From: Paracoccus tegillarcae
GTDB taxonomy: Bacteria > Pseudomonadota > Alphaproteobacteria > Rhodobacterales > Rhodobacteraceae
Reading direction: 5' to 3'
Assembly (NCBI RefSeq): GCF_002847305.1
Contig: NZ_CP025408.1
Span: forward strand, 2,191,001 to 2,255,000
Length of the DNA: 64,000 bases
This document shows positions 28,222 through 36,891 of the stretch, piece by piece (positions within the stretch are counted from its first letter, which is position 1; every line of letters begins with the position of its first letter). Made by a program: the position numbers and the translations under genes. Below the pieces are notes generated by a model. It did no database searches. It saw nothing but the letters and a program-made list of their open reading frames with translations, and had not been told where the DNA came from.

Positions 28222-28773
28222 TTACGAATTGCGGTTCACGTGGTTCAGGTAAAAGTTCTCTTTTTCACGATTGTTGTCGCGACGAGCAGCGTCGATCTGG
28301 TTCAGTTCCACCAGCGTATAGCGGCCGGCATCCAGACCCAGCTTGGCGGCAACCTGCGCCTCTGCAGGGGTGACGGCTGCGGCGGTCGACGCGCTTTGGC
28401 GGTTCTCGTGGTTCAGGTAGAACGCTTCTTTTTCACGGTCATTGTCACGACGAGCGATGTCGATCAGGTCCAGTTCGGCCTGAGTATAGCGGCTGGCATC
28501 CAGGCCCAGTTTCGCGGCCAGTAGCGTCTCGGCAGGCGTGACGGCGGCGGCGCTTTGGACGCCGGTGCGATTTTCGCGGGTCACATAGTAGTTCACGGCT
28601 TCACGGTCATTGTCCCGTTTTGCGTCACGCAACAGCGCAAGCTCGGCCAGCGAATAATCGGCAGCATTGACGCCAACGCCGGCGGCGAATTGTGCCTTGC
28701 CCGGGGTGACATCGGCAAGAGCGGCAGTGGCGGATGCGGCGAATGCGGCAGCGATAAGAATAGCACTTTTCAT
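28222..28773 (-). CDS. Periplasmic protein with three 56-residue repeats
   Basis: An exported protein of 183 residues without a recognised family. After a signal peptide (about 1-20, ending TAALAD) it is made of three imperfect copies starting at V22, V78 and V134, a period of exactly 56 residues. Each copy has VTP, an LGLDAxRYT-like turn, a KRDNDRE-type charged stretch and an aromatic NHENR-type end. Units 2 and 3 are more alike than either is to unit 1, suggesting recent duplication. Charged, aromatic-rich repeats suggest a binding or structural role in the envelope. The ATG at 28773 begins the signal peptide. Confidence 0.75.
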   Translation of the reverse strand: MKSAILIAAAFAASATAALADVTPGKAQFAAGVGVNAADYSLAELALLRDAKRDNDREAVNYYVTRENRTGVQSAAAVTPAETLLAAKLGLDASRYTQAELDLIDIARRDNDREKEAFYLNHENRQSASTAAAVTPAEAQVAAKLGLDAGRYTLVELNQIDAARRDNNREKENFYLNHVNRNS

Positions 28774-29167
28774 AATTTGTCTCTTTCTTGGTTGGCAGGG
28801 CGACGTGCCCCGTCCTGCCGATCGAATTGGTACGACCAGCCCATAGCCGCCACTGCGGCGCGGTCGCACGCTGTGTTCGGTTTTTTGGAACGTAACGAAT
28901 CCCGAAATGGCACCCGGTCAGAAGAACGGGGTTTCCGGCCTGCAATTGCTGACTGCCGGGAAGGCGCAAGTTTGGCCGATATCTGCGCATCGCAGACGGA
29001 AGGTGGCCTTCCTACTTTATTGTGAAGGCCAACTCATGTTGCGCCAAGGGCTGGAAGGGGCGGCGGAATTTGCATTGATCAAGCCTGACAAGCGCTTCAG
29101 CGTTCCCCTGGAACGCACAAAGCGGCCCCGCAGGACCGCTTTGCTGTTTGTTGCGATGACCGTTCGA
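28774..29167. other. 394-bp spacer upstream of the repeat-protein gene
   Basis: No coding gene is supported. It holds the leader of the repeat-protein gene, whose minus-strand reading ends in AAAGAGACAAATTATG (a weak GAGA ribosome site), and near its right end the hairpin at 29118-29143 behind the Omp gene. The remaining bases show no repeats or RNA genes that I can recognise. Confidence 0.5.
29118..29143 (-). terminator. Hairpin downstream of the Omp-like gene
   Basis: An 11-bp stem with one mismatch (CAAAGCGGCCC at 29118-29128 and GGACCGCTTTG at 29133-29143) lies 24 bases after the Omp gene stop. On the minus strand the stem ends CTTTG without a long T-run, so termination is likely but unproven. 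Confidence 0.5.
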
Positions 29168-29764
29168 TCAGAAGTGGAACGAACCGCGCAGTTGCACCAG
29201 ATCGCCTTCCAGATCTTGGCCGTCGACACCATCGACGTCGTCGAAATCTGCGCGCGAGTATTCGGCGCCCAGTGAGAAACGATCGGTGACCTTGAAATCG
29301 GCGCCGATGCCGTAGGTGATGCCGGTCTCCGAGAAATCGCCCGCATCATCATCGGTCGAGATATGCGCCGCGCCCAGGGTGACATAAGGCAGGAAACGAC
29401 CCATGTCGTAACCGGCGCGGCCACGCAGGCGGGTCAGGTCGGCCTTGCCGCCAATATCCAGATCGACCTTGTTATAATCGATTTCGCCACCCAGGACGAA
29501 CTTGCCGAAGTCACGGTTGTAGCCGCCATGCAGGCCCCAGGCATCCAGATCGGTTTCCAGATCGGGTCCGCTGTCACTAACCTCGTCGATACCACCCTGG
29601 CCATATTGCAGACCCGCATAGAAACCCGTCCAATCCGAAGGGTCGGCGACGATCACGGGCGGGGCGACGGTGACAGGTTGCTCGACCACCGGCGCGACAT
29701 AGCCACCGGCAAATGCCGTGCCAGCAAAAAGGCTTGCCGCGACGCTTGCAAATACGAACTTCAT
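29168..29764 (-). CDS. Outer membrane beta-barrel protein, Omp25/OmpA-like
   Basis: An eight-strand barrel type porin or surface protein of 198 residues with a signal peptide (about 1-19, TAFAGG) and a proline-valine rich linker, then WTGFYAGLQYGQG, the usual first strand of alphaproteobacterial Omp25/31-like proteins. Alternating strands end in the terminal phenylalanine (LRGSFHF) recognised by BamA. Relatives are abundant structural surface proteins, sometimes called heme-binding. GGAG lies 7 bases before the ATG. No peptidoglycan-binding OmpA C-terminal domain is present. Confidence 0.85.
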   Translation of the reverse strand: MKFVFASVAASLFAGTAFAGGYVAPVVEQPVTVAPPVIVADPSDWTGFYAGLQYGQGGIDEVSDSGPDLETDLDAWGLHGGYNRDFGKFVLGGEIDYNKVDLDIGGKADLTRLRGRAGYDMGRFLPYVTLGAAHISTDDDAGDFSETGITYGIGADFKVTDRFSLGAEYSRADFDDVDGVDGQDLEGDLVQLRGSFHF

Positions 29765-29990
29765 TGAAATGCTCCATTATTGACTTGCTGCAAGAACCTA
29801 GGCAGCGGTTGCGCGGCTGGACAGGGGGCACGAGGCCAGACCCGCGCGGCCAGTGTCCCGGATGCAACCAGCCAGTCGTGAAATGTCGTGAAGTCGCGCG
29901 CAGCAGGGCTCGGTGTGGCGTCAAAGCAGACGCGTCGAAACGCAATCAGCGATCCGGTTCATCGGAAAAAATTAGCCTATCATACCGATA

Positions 29991-30194
29991 TTACGAGGTC
30001 ACAGCCTTGGAGCTTGAACAGCCCGAGCCGCGGACCGGCCTCACGGTTTCGGGTGTGGTCGGGGCATCAGCGTCCGTTGCCTCGGGCACCGGCAGTATAA
30101 TCGTGGGTTCGGTGGTGGTAGTTTCAGCCTCTTGCGCGAATGCGGGCATGGCCAACAGCAGCGCGGCAAAGACGGCGGAAATGCGGCGTGGCAT
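29991..30194 (-). CDS. Small exported protein of unknown function
   Basis: A 67-residue protein with a clear signal peptide (PRRISAVFAALLLAMPAFAQE) and a short acidic, threonine/proline-rich mature part that ends in a cluster near CSSS. The only sign that it is expressed is a strong AAGGAGACTGCC site directly before its ATG, which is not chance-like. No homologue can be named. It lies between the Omp and DsbA-like genes, so an envelope role is plausible. Confidence 0.6.
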   Translation of the reverse strand: MPRRISAVFAALLLAMPAFAQEAETTTTEPTIILPVPEATDADAPTTPETVRPVRGSGCSSSKAVTS

Positions 30195-30367
30195 GGCAGT
30201 CTCCTTGAGTTGCAGTGCGTGGCCATCATGCGGCAGAATCGGCGAATCGCCAAATCACGCTTGGGTCGGTTGCTGAACCTCGCAGGCCTCAGCCCACCCG
30301 ATCGTGACTGTCCCTGTTGCGCTTGGACCCTTAGACTTGCCTGAAATCCAATCTCAAAAGGATCGCC

Positions 30368-30994
30368 ATGCCCACCCGTCGCATTGTTCTCGCCGGCACT
30401 GCCGCCTTTGCCGCAACATCCGCATTCGGTCAGTCTGCCGACCGTCCCAACCCGATGCCCGACGAATTGCGCAAAGCGTTGGAGCGTGACGCAAACGCGC
30501 CCGTTCTGGGCAATCCGGCGGGCAATATCACCCTGACCGAGTTCTTCGACTATAACTGCCAGTTCTGTCGCGTCATGATCGGAACGGTGCAGAAACTGAT
30601 CTCATCGGATCCCGATCTGCGCGTGGTCTATCGCGAATGGCCGGTCTTTGGAGAGGGCTCTGAATTTGCAGCGCGTGCCTCTCTGGCGTCGCTGCGGCAG
30701 GAAAAATACTGGCAGTTTCATGCCGGTCTGATGGGGATGAAGGATCGCGCGGTCGAGGCCAGTGTCCTGCGTGTCGCGCGTCAGGTCGGGCTGGACATGG
30801 CCCGGCTGCGCACCGATATGGACCGCGCCGAGACCACCGATCATATCGCTCAGTCCAACCAGTTGGCAGAGCATATGGGGCTGATGGGAACCCCCAGTTT
30901 CATCGCCGGCGACGAGGGCGTCTTTGGCCGGATGTCGCTGCAAGAGATGCAGGATCTGGTCGCCCGCGCACGTCGTACCATGGGCGTGACCTAG
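30368..30994 (+). CDS. DsbA family thiol-disulfide oxidoreductase
   Basis: Exported thioredoxin-fold protein of 208 residues. The signal region carries TRRIVLAGTAAFAATSAFG, twin-arginine-like but short. The active site is C64-Q-F-C67 in YNCQFCR and the cis-proline loop is GTPSF near residue 178. Helical insert and the sequence REWPVFGEGSEFAARASL are those of DsbA/BdbD or DsbG-like bacterial proteins related to ScsC. It probably oxidises or isomerises disulfides in periplasmic proteins, of which the neighbouring genes encode several. Confidence 0.86.
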   Translation: MPTRRIVLAGTAAFAATSAFGQSADRPNPMPDELRKALERDANAPVLGNPAGNITLTEFFDYNCQFCRVMIGTVQKLISSDPDLRVVYREWPVFGEGSEFAARASLASLRQEKYWQFHAGLMGMKDRAVEASVLRVARQVGLDMARLRTDMDRAETTDHIAQSNQLAEHMGLMGTPSFIAGDEGVFGRMSLQEMQDLVARARRTMGVT

Positions 30995-31073
30995 TCTGCA
31001 GTGGCCAGAGGTTGGGTAAGACCGCTCCATCGGCTGGCCACCGCGATCTACCGGACGCCGATGGGGCGGTCAG

Positions 31074-31108
31074 GGCCTTGGCAATTCGCTGAAGAGCCAA
31101 GGCCTTTT
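31074..31108 (+). terminator. Rho-independent terminator after the DsbA-like gene
   Basis: A perfect 9-bp stem GGCCTTGGC/GCCAAGGCC (31074-31082, 31096-31104) is followed by TTTT at 31105-31108. A second, GC-rich hairpin (31021-31034 with 31057-31070) lies just upstream, so termination may be two-step. Confidence 0.75.
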
Positions 31109-31170
31109 ATGGCGCGGGTATCGTTCGGTCAGGTCCGAGAGGCGGACATCCGGCGAGACCTGGGAATGAT

Positions 31171-33057
31171 CTAGGCGACCCACTCCCAAGGGCGGGTGAA
31201 CTCGCCCAGCTTGGCCTTTACGCTTGCCTCATCCACCTCGCCCTTACGCGCAAGGCGTGCGACCAGACCACGCTTTTTATCTTCGACGACCTCCGCGACA
31301 GAGGCGCCGGTCCCTTCAAGCGCCTGATCATAGACGCGCTTGATCGCCATGCGGCGCAGGTCGGGCTTGAAGATCTTGCCCACCGCTGTCTTTGGCAGTT
31401 CATCAAGAATTTCGATATATTTCGGCATGGCCGCGCGTTCGTGGACATGGGACTTGGCATGTTCCATCAACTCATCAACCGTCACCGTCGCGCCTTCGGT
31501 CAGTTCGACATAGGCGCAGGGCAGTTCGCCCGCGAAGGCGTCGGGCTGGCCGATGGCACCGGCAAAGGACACTTGCGGATGGGACAGCAGCCCGTCCTCG
31601 ATCTCGGCGGGGTCGATATTATGACCGCCACGAATGATCAGATCCTTGGCGCGGCCAGTAATCCACAGATAGCCATCGGGGTCGATCCGGCCCAGATCGC
31701 CCGTACGCAGATAGTTGTCCTCGGCAAAGAGCTTATGGTTCTTGTCGGCCTCGGTATAGGTCGATCCGGGAAAGACGCCGGGATTGGCTACGCAGATCTC
31801 GCCGACCTCATCGGTGCCGCATTCATGCATATTGCCGGTGTCGTCATGATTGAGGATGCGGATGTGGGTATAGGGCAGCGGTATCCCGACCGATCCCACC
31901 TTTTTCATGCCGTCGACCGGGTTGCACGACACAAGGCAGGTGCATTCCGTCAGGCCATAGCCTTCGGCGATCTCGACGCCGGTGGCTTGCTTGAAGCGGT
32001 TATACAACTCGATCGGCAGCGGTGCAGATCCCGAAATCGCGGTCCGCAGGGTCGAGACATCCGCGTTGACCGGGCGTTGCATCAGCGCCGCGATGGCGGT
32101 GGGCACGGTGATCAGGAAAGTCACCTGCCAGCGTTCGATCAGCTTCCAGAAATTGTCAAAGACCCCATCGCCCCGATACCCGGCAGGCGTCGGCATCACG
32201 ACATGCGCCCCTGAGGCGACGCAGGACATCAGGATCGGATAGGCAGCGAAGACGTGGAACATTGGCAGCGGGCAGATCAGCACGTCCGTTTCATCGAACA
32301 GCAGCTTGCCGCCCAGCCAGCCGTTATAGATCATGCCGGAATATTTGTGCTGCGCGACCTTGGGTGTGCCGGTGGTGCCGCCGGTATGGAAATAGGCGGC
32401 GACGCGATCCTGCTGGGGGTCGTCGAAATCCAGATGGTCGTGGTTCTTGGCGCTGGTTGCGGCCTCGAAATCCAGGACCTTTGCGTGGTGCTTGGTAGTG
32501 ACCTTGGGGCGCAGCAGCGGTACAATGAATTTCTTCAGGCCGGTCAGATGACGGTTCAGGTCGACCTCGATCACATGCGTGACGCCGGGCGCCATCGCCA
32601 CTGCCTCGGCGGCCTTTTGTGCGACGTCGGTCTTGGGAAAGGCTTTCAGCGTCACCAGAACCTTGGCCCCGGTTTCGCGCAGAATGCCTGCGATCTGCTC
32701 GGCGTCCAGAAGGGGGTTGATCGGGTTCACGATGCCAGCGGTGGCACCGGCCAGCAGAACGACAGGGGTTTCGATGCTGTTGGGCAGCAGATAGGCGACC
32801 GTATCGCTCGGCCCGATGCCGATGCTGCGAAACAGGTTGGCGGTTTCGGTCACGCGCTTATGCAGTTCGGTCCAGCTGAGCGTGGTGGCATGATCGCGTT
32901 CGCCGGCCAGCAACTGAAAGGACAGAGCGGGCCGGTTCGGGAACCGCTCGGCCGTCTGAGTCAATAGTTTGTAAATCGTCTGCGGCAGATCACGACTGGC
33001 GTAATCCATCTCGGCTTCGACCCGGTTGCGATCCTCTATGCTGCCAAAACGGCCCAT
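31171..33057 (-). CDS. Acyl-CoA synthetase (AMP-forming)
   Basis: Adenylate-forming ligase of 628 residues that activates a carboxylic acid to its CoA thioester. The P-loop is HTGGTTGTPKVAQHK; the A5 motif is EGYGLTECTCL; the hinge and CoA region follow YLRTGDLGRIDPDGYLWITGRAKDLIIRGGHNIDPAEIE; the catalytic lysine is in PKTAVGKIFKPDLR. The long N-terminal domain and the C-terminal extension (KGEVDEASVKAKLGEF) fit fatty- or aryl-acid ligases, but the acyl substrate is not predictable. It stands alone, with no beta-oxidation neighbours. Confidence 0.88.
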   Translation of the reverse strand: MGRFGSIEDRNRVEAEMDYASRDLPQTIYKLLTQTAERFPNRPALSFQLLAGERDHATTLSWTELHKRVTETANLFRSIGIGPSDTVAYLLPNSIETPVVLLAGATAGIVNPINPLLDAEQIAGILRETGAKVLVTLKAFPKTDVAQKAAEAVAMAPGVTHVIEVDLNRHLTGLKKFIVPLLRPKVTTKHHAKVLDFEAATSAKNHDHLDFDDPQQDRVAAYFHTGGTTGTPKVAQHKYSGMIYNGWLGGKLLFDETDVLICPLPMFHVFAAYPILMSCVASGAHVVMPTPAGYRGDGVFDNFWKLIERWQVTFLITVPTAIAALMQRPVNADVSTLRTAISGSAPLPIELYNRFKQATGVEIAEGYGLTECTCLVSCNPVDGMKKVGSVGIPLPYTHIRILNHDDTGNMHECGTDEVGEICVANPGVFPGSTYTEADKNHKLFAEDNYLRTGDLGRIDPDGYLWITGRAKDLIIRGGHNIDPAEIEDGLLSHPQVSFAGAIGQPDAFAGELPCAYVELTEGATVTVDELMEHAKSHVHERAAMPKYIEILDELPKTAVGKIFKPDLRRMAIKRVYDQALEGTGASVAEVVEDKKRGLVARLARKGEVDEASVKAKLGEFTRPWEWVA

Positions 33058-33209
33058 GCATGCCCCCTCCCTTCATGCTTGTTGATCCCGGCTGTCTCCT
33101 GCCATGCCGAGTTTGGCAAAGAATGGTTCATAATGCATGAAGAGGGCAAGGGTGCAGCCCCCGCCCTCCATCGTGCAACGCTGCGTCAGTGACGCAAAGT
33201 CAAGCAGGC

Positions 33210-33725
33210 TCAGGCCTGCTGCGGGATGCGCAGAACCTGACCGGGATAGATCTTGTCAGGGTCGCTGAGCATCGGGCGATTTGCCTCGAAGATGGCGTGA
33301 TAGTCATTGGCATTGCCAAGATATTTCTTGGCGATGGCCGACAGGTTTTCGCCCTGCGCCACGGTGTGAAAGACGGGTTTCGCCCCGGATTTCGCCTGCG
33401 CCTCGCCTGCGGGCGCCGCGTCTTCGGGCAGATCGGCTTCGACATGGGCGATGCCTTTGATGTTGCCGACGGCCAGGATCAGTTTTTCCATGGTTTCGCG
33501 GTCGGCGCCCTTGGATTCGACGATCACCGTGTCGCCGCGCAGGCGCAGATGTACCTGGCTGCCGTCCAGACCAAGGCGCTTGACCTCGGCTTGCAGCGCC
33601 TCGACCTTGCGGTTGGTTTCCGCGTCATGCTTTTGCTCATCAGGCTGCGGCTGCGCCTCGGAGGCCTCGGCCTCTGAACCCAAGAGCGACTTGCCAGCGT
33701 CCTTAACGAAATCCCACAATGCCAT
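33210..33725 (-). CDS. kbp: Potassium-binding protein Kbp (BON + LysM)
   Basis: A 171-residue cytoplasmic protein with an N-terminal ALWDFVKDAGKSL helix, a BON domain (about 55-105, with ILAVGNIKGIAHVEADL) and a C-terminal LysM domain (TVAQGENLSAIAKKYLGNANDYHAIFEANRPMLSDPDKIYPGQVLRIPQ). This order and the sequence closely match E. coli Kbp (YgaU), which senses potassium and is induced by osmotic stress. The ATG at 33725 has AAAGGAC upstream; a longer frame to 33854 is not conserved. A proline/glutamate-rich linker sits between helix and BON domain. Confidence 0.92.
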   Translation of the reverse strand: MALWDFVKDAGKSLLGSEAEASEAQPQPDEQKHDAETNRKVEALQAEVKRLGLDGSQVHLRLRGDTVIVESKGADRETMEKLILAVGNIKGIAHVEADLPEDAAPAGEAQAKSGAKPVFHTVAQGENLSAIAKKYLGNANDYHAIFEANRPMLSDPDKIYPGQVLRIPQQA

Positions 33726-33883
33726 GAATTGTCCTTTCATATTCATGTTCAAACGCGAAACGCCTCGCTTGGCAGCGAAGTTCCGCCGGAAAGGCTGATC
33801 ATTAAATTGCTTGGCAAATCCAGCTTGGTAAGCCCGCGAAACTGAACTAGTCATTTCAGGCTAGAAAGAGGGGCGAGGTATAC

Positions 33884-34426
33884 ATGCAAAAGCTGGGCTT
33901 GATCGGTGTTGCGATGATCATGGCGGGGTGCGCCGGCGGTCAGGATGATGTCGTCCGTTCGGGCAGCAGCAGCAAATATCCCGATGTTCAGGCGACAGCC
34001 CCGGGTGCGGCGCAATGCGTCGGCACCAGTGCGGCTGAGAACGCGGCAGCGGCAAGGGCCACCAACGCGGCACGGCGGACGGCAGGGCTGGCCAGTGTTT
34101 CGCCCAATCCGACGCTTGCCGAGGCGGCTGCGGCACATGCCTGCGACATGGCGCGGCGTGGGTTGATGGCGCATCACGGCAGCAAGACCTCGGGGCCGGC
34201 GCAGCGCGTGAAATCGCTTGGCTATGCGCCGATGCTGACGGCAGAGAATATCGCGGCGGGGCCCTTCAGCCTGAACCGTGTCCTGAACGAATGGAACGCC
34301 TCCAGCGGGCATCGGGACAACATCCATATCCCACAGGTCAGCGAGGTCGGGATTGGCCGGGCCATCGGTTCGGACGGCAAGACAGCGTTCTGGGCTGCGG
34401 TCTATTCTGCACCCAAGGCGCGCTGA
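33884..34426 (+). CDS. CAP-domain (SCP/PR1) lipoprotein
   Basis: A 180-residue protein with a lipoprotein signal: VAMIMAGC gives a lipobox with Cys at residue 16, so it is lipid-anchored to the outer or inner membrane. The CAP domain is recognised by NAARRTAGLASVSPNPTLAEAAAAHACDMARRGLMAHHGS, and by the ENIAAG and WNASSGHRDNIHIPQVSEVGIGRA motifs with its conserved His and Glu. Bacterial CAP proteins are envelope or secreted proteins of unclear role. Its 3' end overlaps that of the convergent ABC exporter gene by 25 bp. Confidence 0.85.
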   Translation: MQKLGLIGVAMIMAGCAGGQDDVVRSGSSSKYPDVQATAPGAAQCVGTSAAENAAAARATNAARRTAGLASVSPNPTLAEAAAAHACDMARRGLMAHHGSKTSGPAQRVKSLGYAPMLTAENIAAGPFSLNRVLNEWNASSGHRDNIHIPQVSEVGIGRAIGSDGKTAFWAAVYSAPKAR

Positions 34427-36210
34427 GCAACCTCTGGCGCGGCGGTGAATTGCATCCGGGCCAAACGGGCATAAAGCCCATCCTGCGCGATCAGTTCGTC
34501 ATGCCGTCCTTGTGCAACGATACGGCCGTGATCGAAAACCACCGTGCGGTCGGCATTCTTCACCGTGGCCAATCGATGCGCGATGACGATCGTCGTCCGA
34601 CCCTGGGACAATGTCTCGATGGCCTTTTGCACTGCCGCCTCGGATTCGGCGTCCAGCGCACTCGTCGCCTCGTCCAGCAGCAGGATCGGTGCGTCGCGCA
34701 GGATGGCGCGGGCGATGGCGATCCTCTGGCGCTGGCCGCCTGACAACATCACGCCGCGTTCGCCCAACTGGCTGTCAAAGCCATCGGGCAAAGCGGCGAT
34801 GAAATCATGGGCATTGGCGGCGCGCGCGGCGGCCTCGACCTGAGCATCGCTGGCATCGGCGCGACCAAAGCGGATATTGTCACGGGCCGAGGCTGCAAAA
34901 ATGACCGGGTCTTGCGGGACAAGGGCGATGGCCTGACGGAAATCAGTGCGCGCCATGTCACGCAGGTCAATGCCGTCCAGCGTGACCCGTCCCTGATCAG
35001 GGTCCCAGAACCGTTGGATCAACTGGATCACAGTGGTCTTGCCGGCACCCGAGGGGCCAACCAGCGCCACGGTCTCTCCGGGTGTGATGGTCAGGCTGAT
35101 ATCCTCAAGCGCGGAAACATCGGGCCGCGAGGGATAGCGGAATGTCACATGGTCAAAGTCGATCTGGCCCTGAACTGGGCGCGGCAGCGGGACAGGCTGG
35201 GCAGGGTCGCGGATATTGTCCTCGGCTGTCAGCAGTTCGGTCAGACGTTCGGTCGCACCGGCTGCGCGCTGCAACTCGCCCCAGATTTCCGACAAAGCGC
35301 CCGTCGAACTGGCAACCAGGATCGCGTAGATCACGAATTGCACCAGCTCGCCCGCCGTCATGATGTCCATGCGCACATCACGCGCACCGACCCAGAGCAC
35401 CCCCAGAACGCCGGTAAAGATCAGAAAGATCACAATTGTTGTCATCACTGCACGCGTGCGAACACGCGCCAGCGCCGTGCCATAGGACCGTTCGGTCACA
35501 TGGTCGAATTCAAAGATGCTTCGGGCCTCGTTGGTATAGGCCTGCACGGTTTGCGCGGCCAACAGGTTCTCGGACGCCGCGGCAGAGGAGGCCGCGATCC
35601 AGTCCTGATTTTCGCGCGACAGTTTGCGCAGCCGGCGTCCCAACACGACGATGGGCACGATGATGGCCGGCACGATCAGCAGCACAAGCCCGGTCAGTTT
35701 GACGGATGTCACCGCCAGCATGATCAGGCCGCCGGCGAGAATCATCATGTTGCGCAAGGCGATCGAGACGGACGAGCCGACGACCGACTGGATCAGCGTG
35801 GTGTCGGTGGTGATGCGCGACAAAACCTCGCCGGTCATCAGACGTTCGAAAAAGCGCGGGCTGAGCGTGATGACACGGGCAAAGACGGCCACGCGGATAT
35901 CCGCGACGACGCGCTCGCCCAGACGTGTGACCAGAAAATAGCGTAGACCGGTGCCCAGGGCCAACAGCGCGACGATCAGGATAGCGGCGCCGAAATACTG
36001 ATCCAGCAACGCCGCGCCTTCGCCAAAGCCGTCCACCACACGCCGCGCCGCCAGGGGCATGATCAGGCTGATGCCGGCGGTCAGAACCAGCGCAGCCATC
36101 GCAAGCCCGACCTGAATGCGATAGGGGCGCAAAAAGGGCCACAAGGCGTTCAGGGCGCCGACCCGCTTGGTCACAGGTCGGTCTTCGATGATCCGTGTCG
36201 CGCGTGCCAT
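34402..36210 (-). CDS. ABC exporter, fused permease-ATPase (ABCB type)
   Basis: A half-transporter that works as a homodimer, 602 residues. The membrane domain (about 35-305) has six helices; the ATPase domain follows with Walker A LVGPSGAGKTT, Q-loop WDPDQG, signature [16 protein letters not shown] and Walker B ILLLDEATSALD, with H in IVIAHRLAT. The sequence resembles the MsbA/BmrA-like ABCB group (lipids or drugs). The ATG at 36210 is the first likely start; the frame continues upstream but overlaps the MTAN gene. It ends inside the CAP gene, tail to tail. Confidence 0.88.
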   Translation of the reverse strand: MARATRIIEDRPVTKRVGALNALWPFLRPYRIQVGLAMAALVLTAGISLIMPLAARRVVDGFGEGAALLDQYFGAAILIVALLALGTGLRYFLVTRLGERVVADIRVAVFARVITLSPRFFERLMTGEVLSRITTDTTLIQSVVGSSVSIALRNMMILAGGLIMLAVTSVKLTGLVLLIVPAIIVPIVVLGRRLRKLSRENQDWIAASSAAASENLLAAQTVQAYTNEARSIFEFDHVTERSYGTALARVRTRAVMTTIVIFLIFTGVLGVLWVGARDVRMDIMTAGELVQFVIYAILVASSTGALSEIWGELQRAAGATERLTELLTAEDNIRDPAQPVPLPRPVQGQIDFDHVTFRYPSRPDVSALEDISLTITPGETVALVGPSGAGKTTVIQLIQRFWDPDQGRVTLDGIDLRDMARTDFRQAIALVPQDPVIFAASARDNIRFGRADASDAQVEAAARAANAHDFIAALPDGFDSQLGERGVMLSGGQRQRIAIARAILRDAPILLLDEATSALDAESEAAVQKAIETLSQGRTTIVIAHRLATVKNADRTVVFDHGRIVAQGRHDELIAQDGLYARLARMQFTAAPEVAQRALGAE

Positions 36211-36271
36211 TCGGCCCCTTTCTGGATGCTGTGATGGCTTTAGGCGGCGATGCGCAGAGGGGCAAGCGGTC

Positions 36272-36880
36272 CTATGGCCGCAGTTGCCCATTGCTAAGCG
36301 CCTGTTCCAGCAAATCGACCGCATTGGCGAGCTTTTCGTCGATGATATGCAGGTACTGCGTCCAGTCGCGTAAATCGCTGAGCGCCCGATCGCCGTCCGA
36401 GACACCCCGCAGCCCGATCAGCGGGATGCCGGCACGCATGGCCGCGCGCAGATGGGCATAGGTCTCCATATCGACCATGTCTTCGGCGATCGTCTGGTAG
36501 GCATTGCCGTGAACGATATTGCCGCCGGTCGACAGGGATGCCTGGGGCATGCCGTCGATCTGATGCGGCAGGTCGATCCGGGCGGGCAGGTCCAGAAACG
36601 GGGTGAGGCCGCGCTCAAACCCCAGTGGGCTTGCATCCATGTCACGATAGGCGACGCTGGCAATCTGATAGACCTCGGCCTGTTTCAGCCGGTCCGATCC
36701 GGCAGAGCCAAGCGACACGATCAGATCGGGCCTCTCAGTCATGCGCGCCAGGGCCATGGCCAGCGAGACCGCACCCTCGACCGGGCCGACGCCGGTGATC
36801 AGTGGCGTAAAACGCTGGCGCAGATGAGGGCCGTATTCGGCGTCGGCAGCCATGACGAACAACACCCTGTGGCCCGCCAT
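36272..36880 (-). CDS. MTA/SAH nucleosidase-type protein
   Basis: Phosphorylase/nucleosidase-family protein of 202 residues, most like 5'-methylthioadenosine/S-adenosylhomocysteine nucleosidase, which recycles adenine and methylthioribose. Visible marks: HRVLFVMAADAEYG at the start, ITGVGPVEG, VSLGSAGS, then VDMETYAHLRAAMRAGIPLIGLRGVSDGD, where the E of DMET and the D of SDG bind the ribose and adenine. The start is probably ATG 36880, with GAG upstream; 36904 would overlap the glycosylase gene's stop. Other nucleosidases of the fold are possible. Confidence 0.72.
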   Translation of the reverse strand: MAGHRVLFVMAADAEYGPHLRQRFTPLITGVGPVEGAVSLAMALARMTERPDLIVSLGSAGSDRLKQAEVYQIASVAYRDMDASPLGFERGLTPFLDLPARIDLPHQIDGMPQASLSTGGNIVHGNAYQTIAEDMVDMETYAHLRAAMRAGIPLIGLRGVSDGDRALSDLRDWTQYLHIIDEKLANAVDLLEQALSNGQLRP

Positions 36881-36891
36881 TTGTTCGCACT

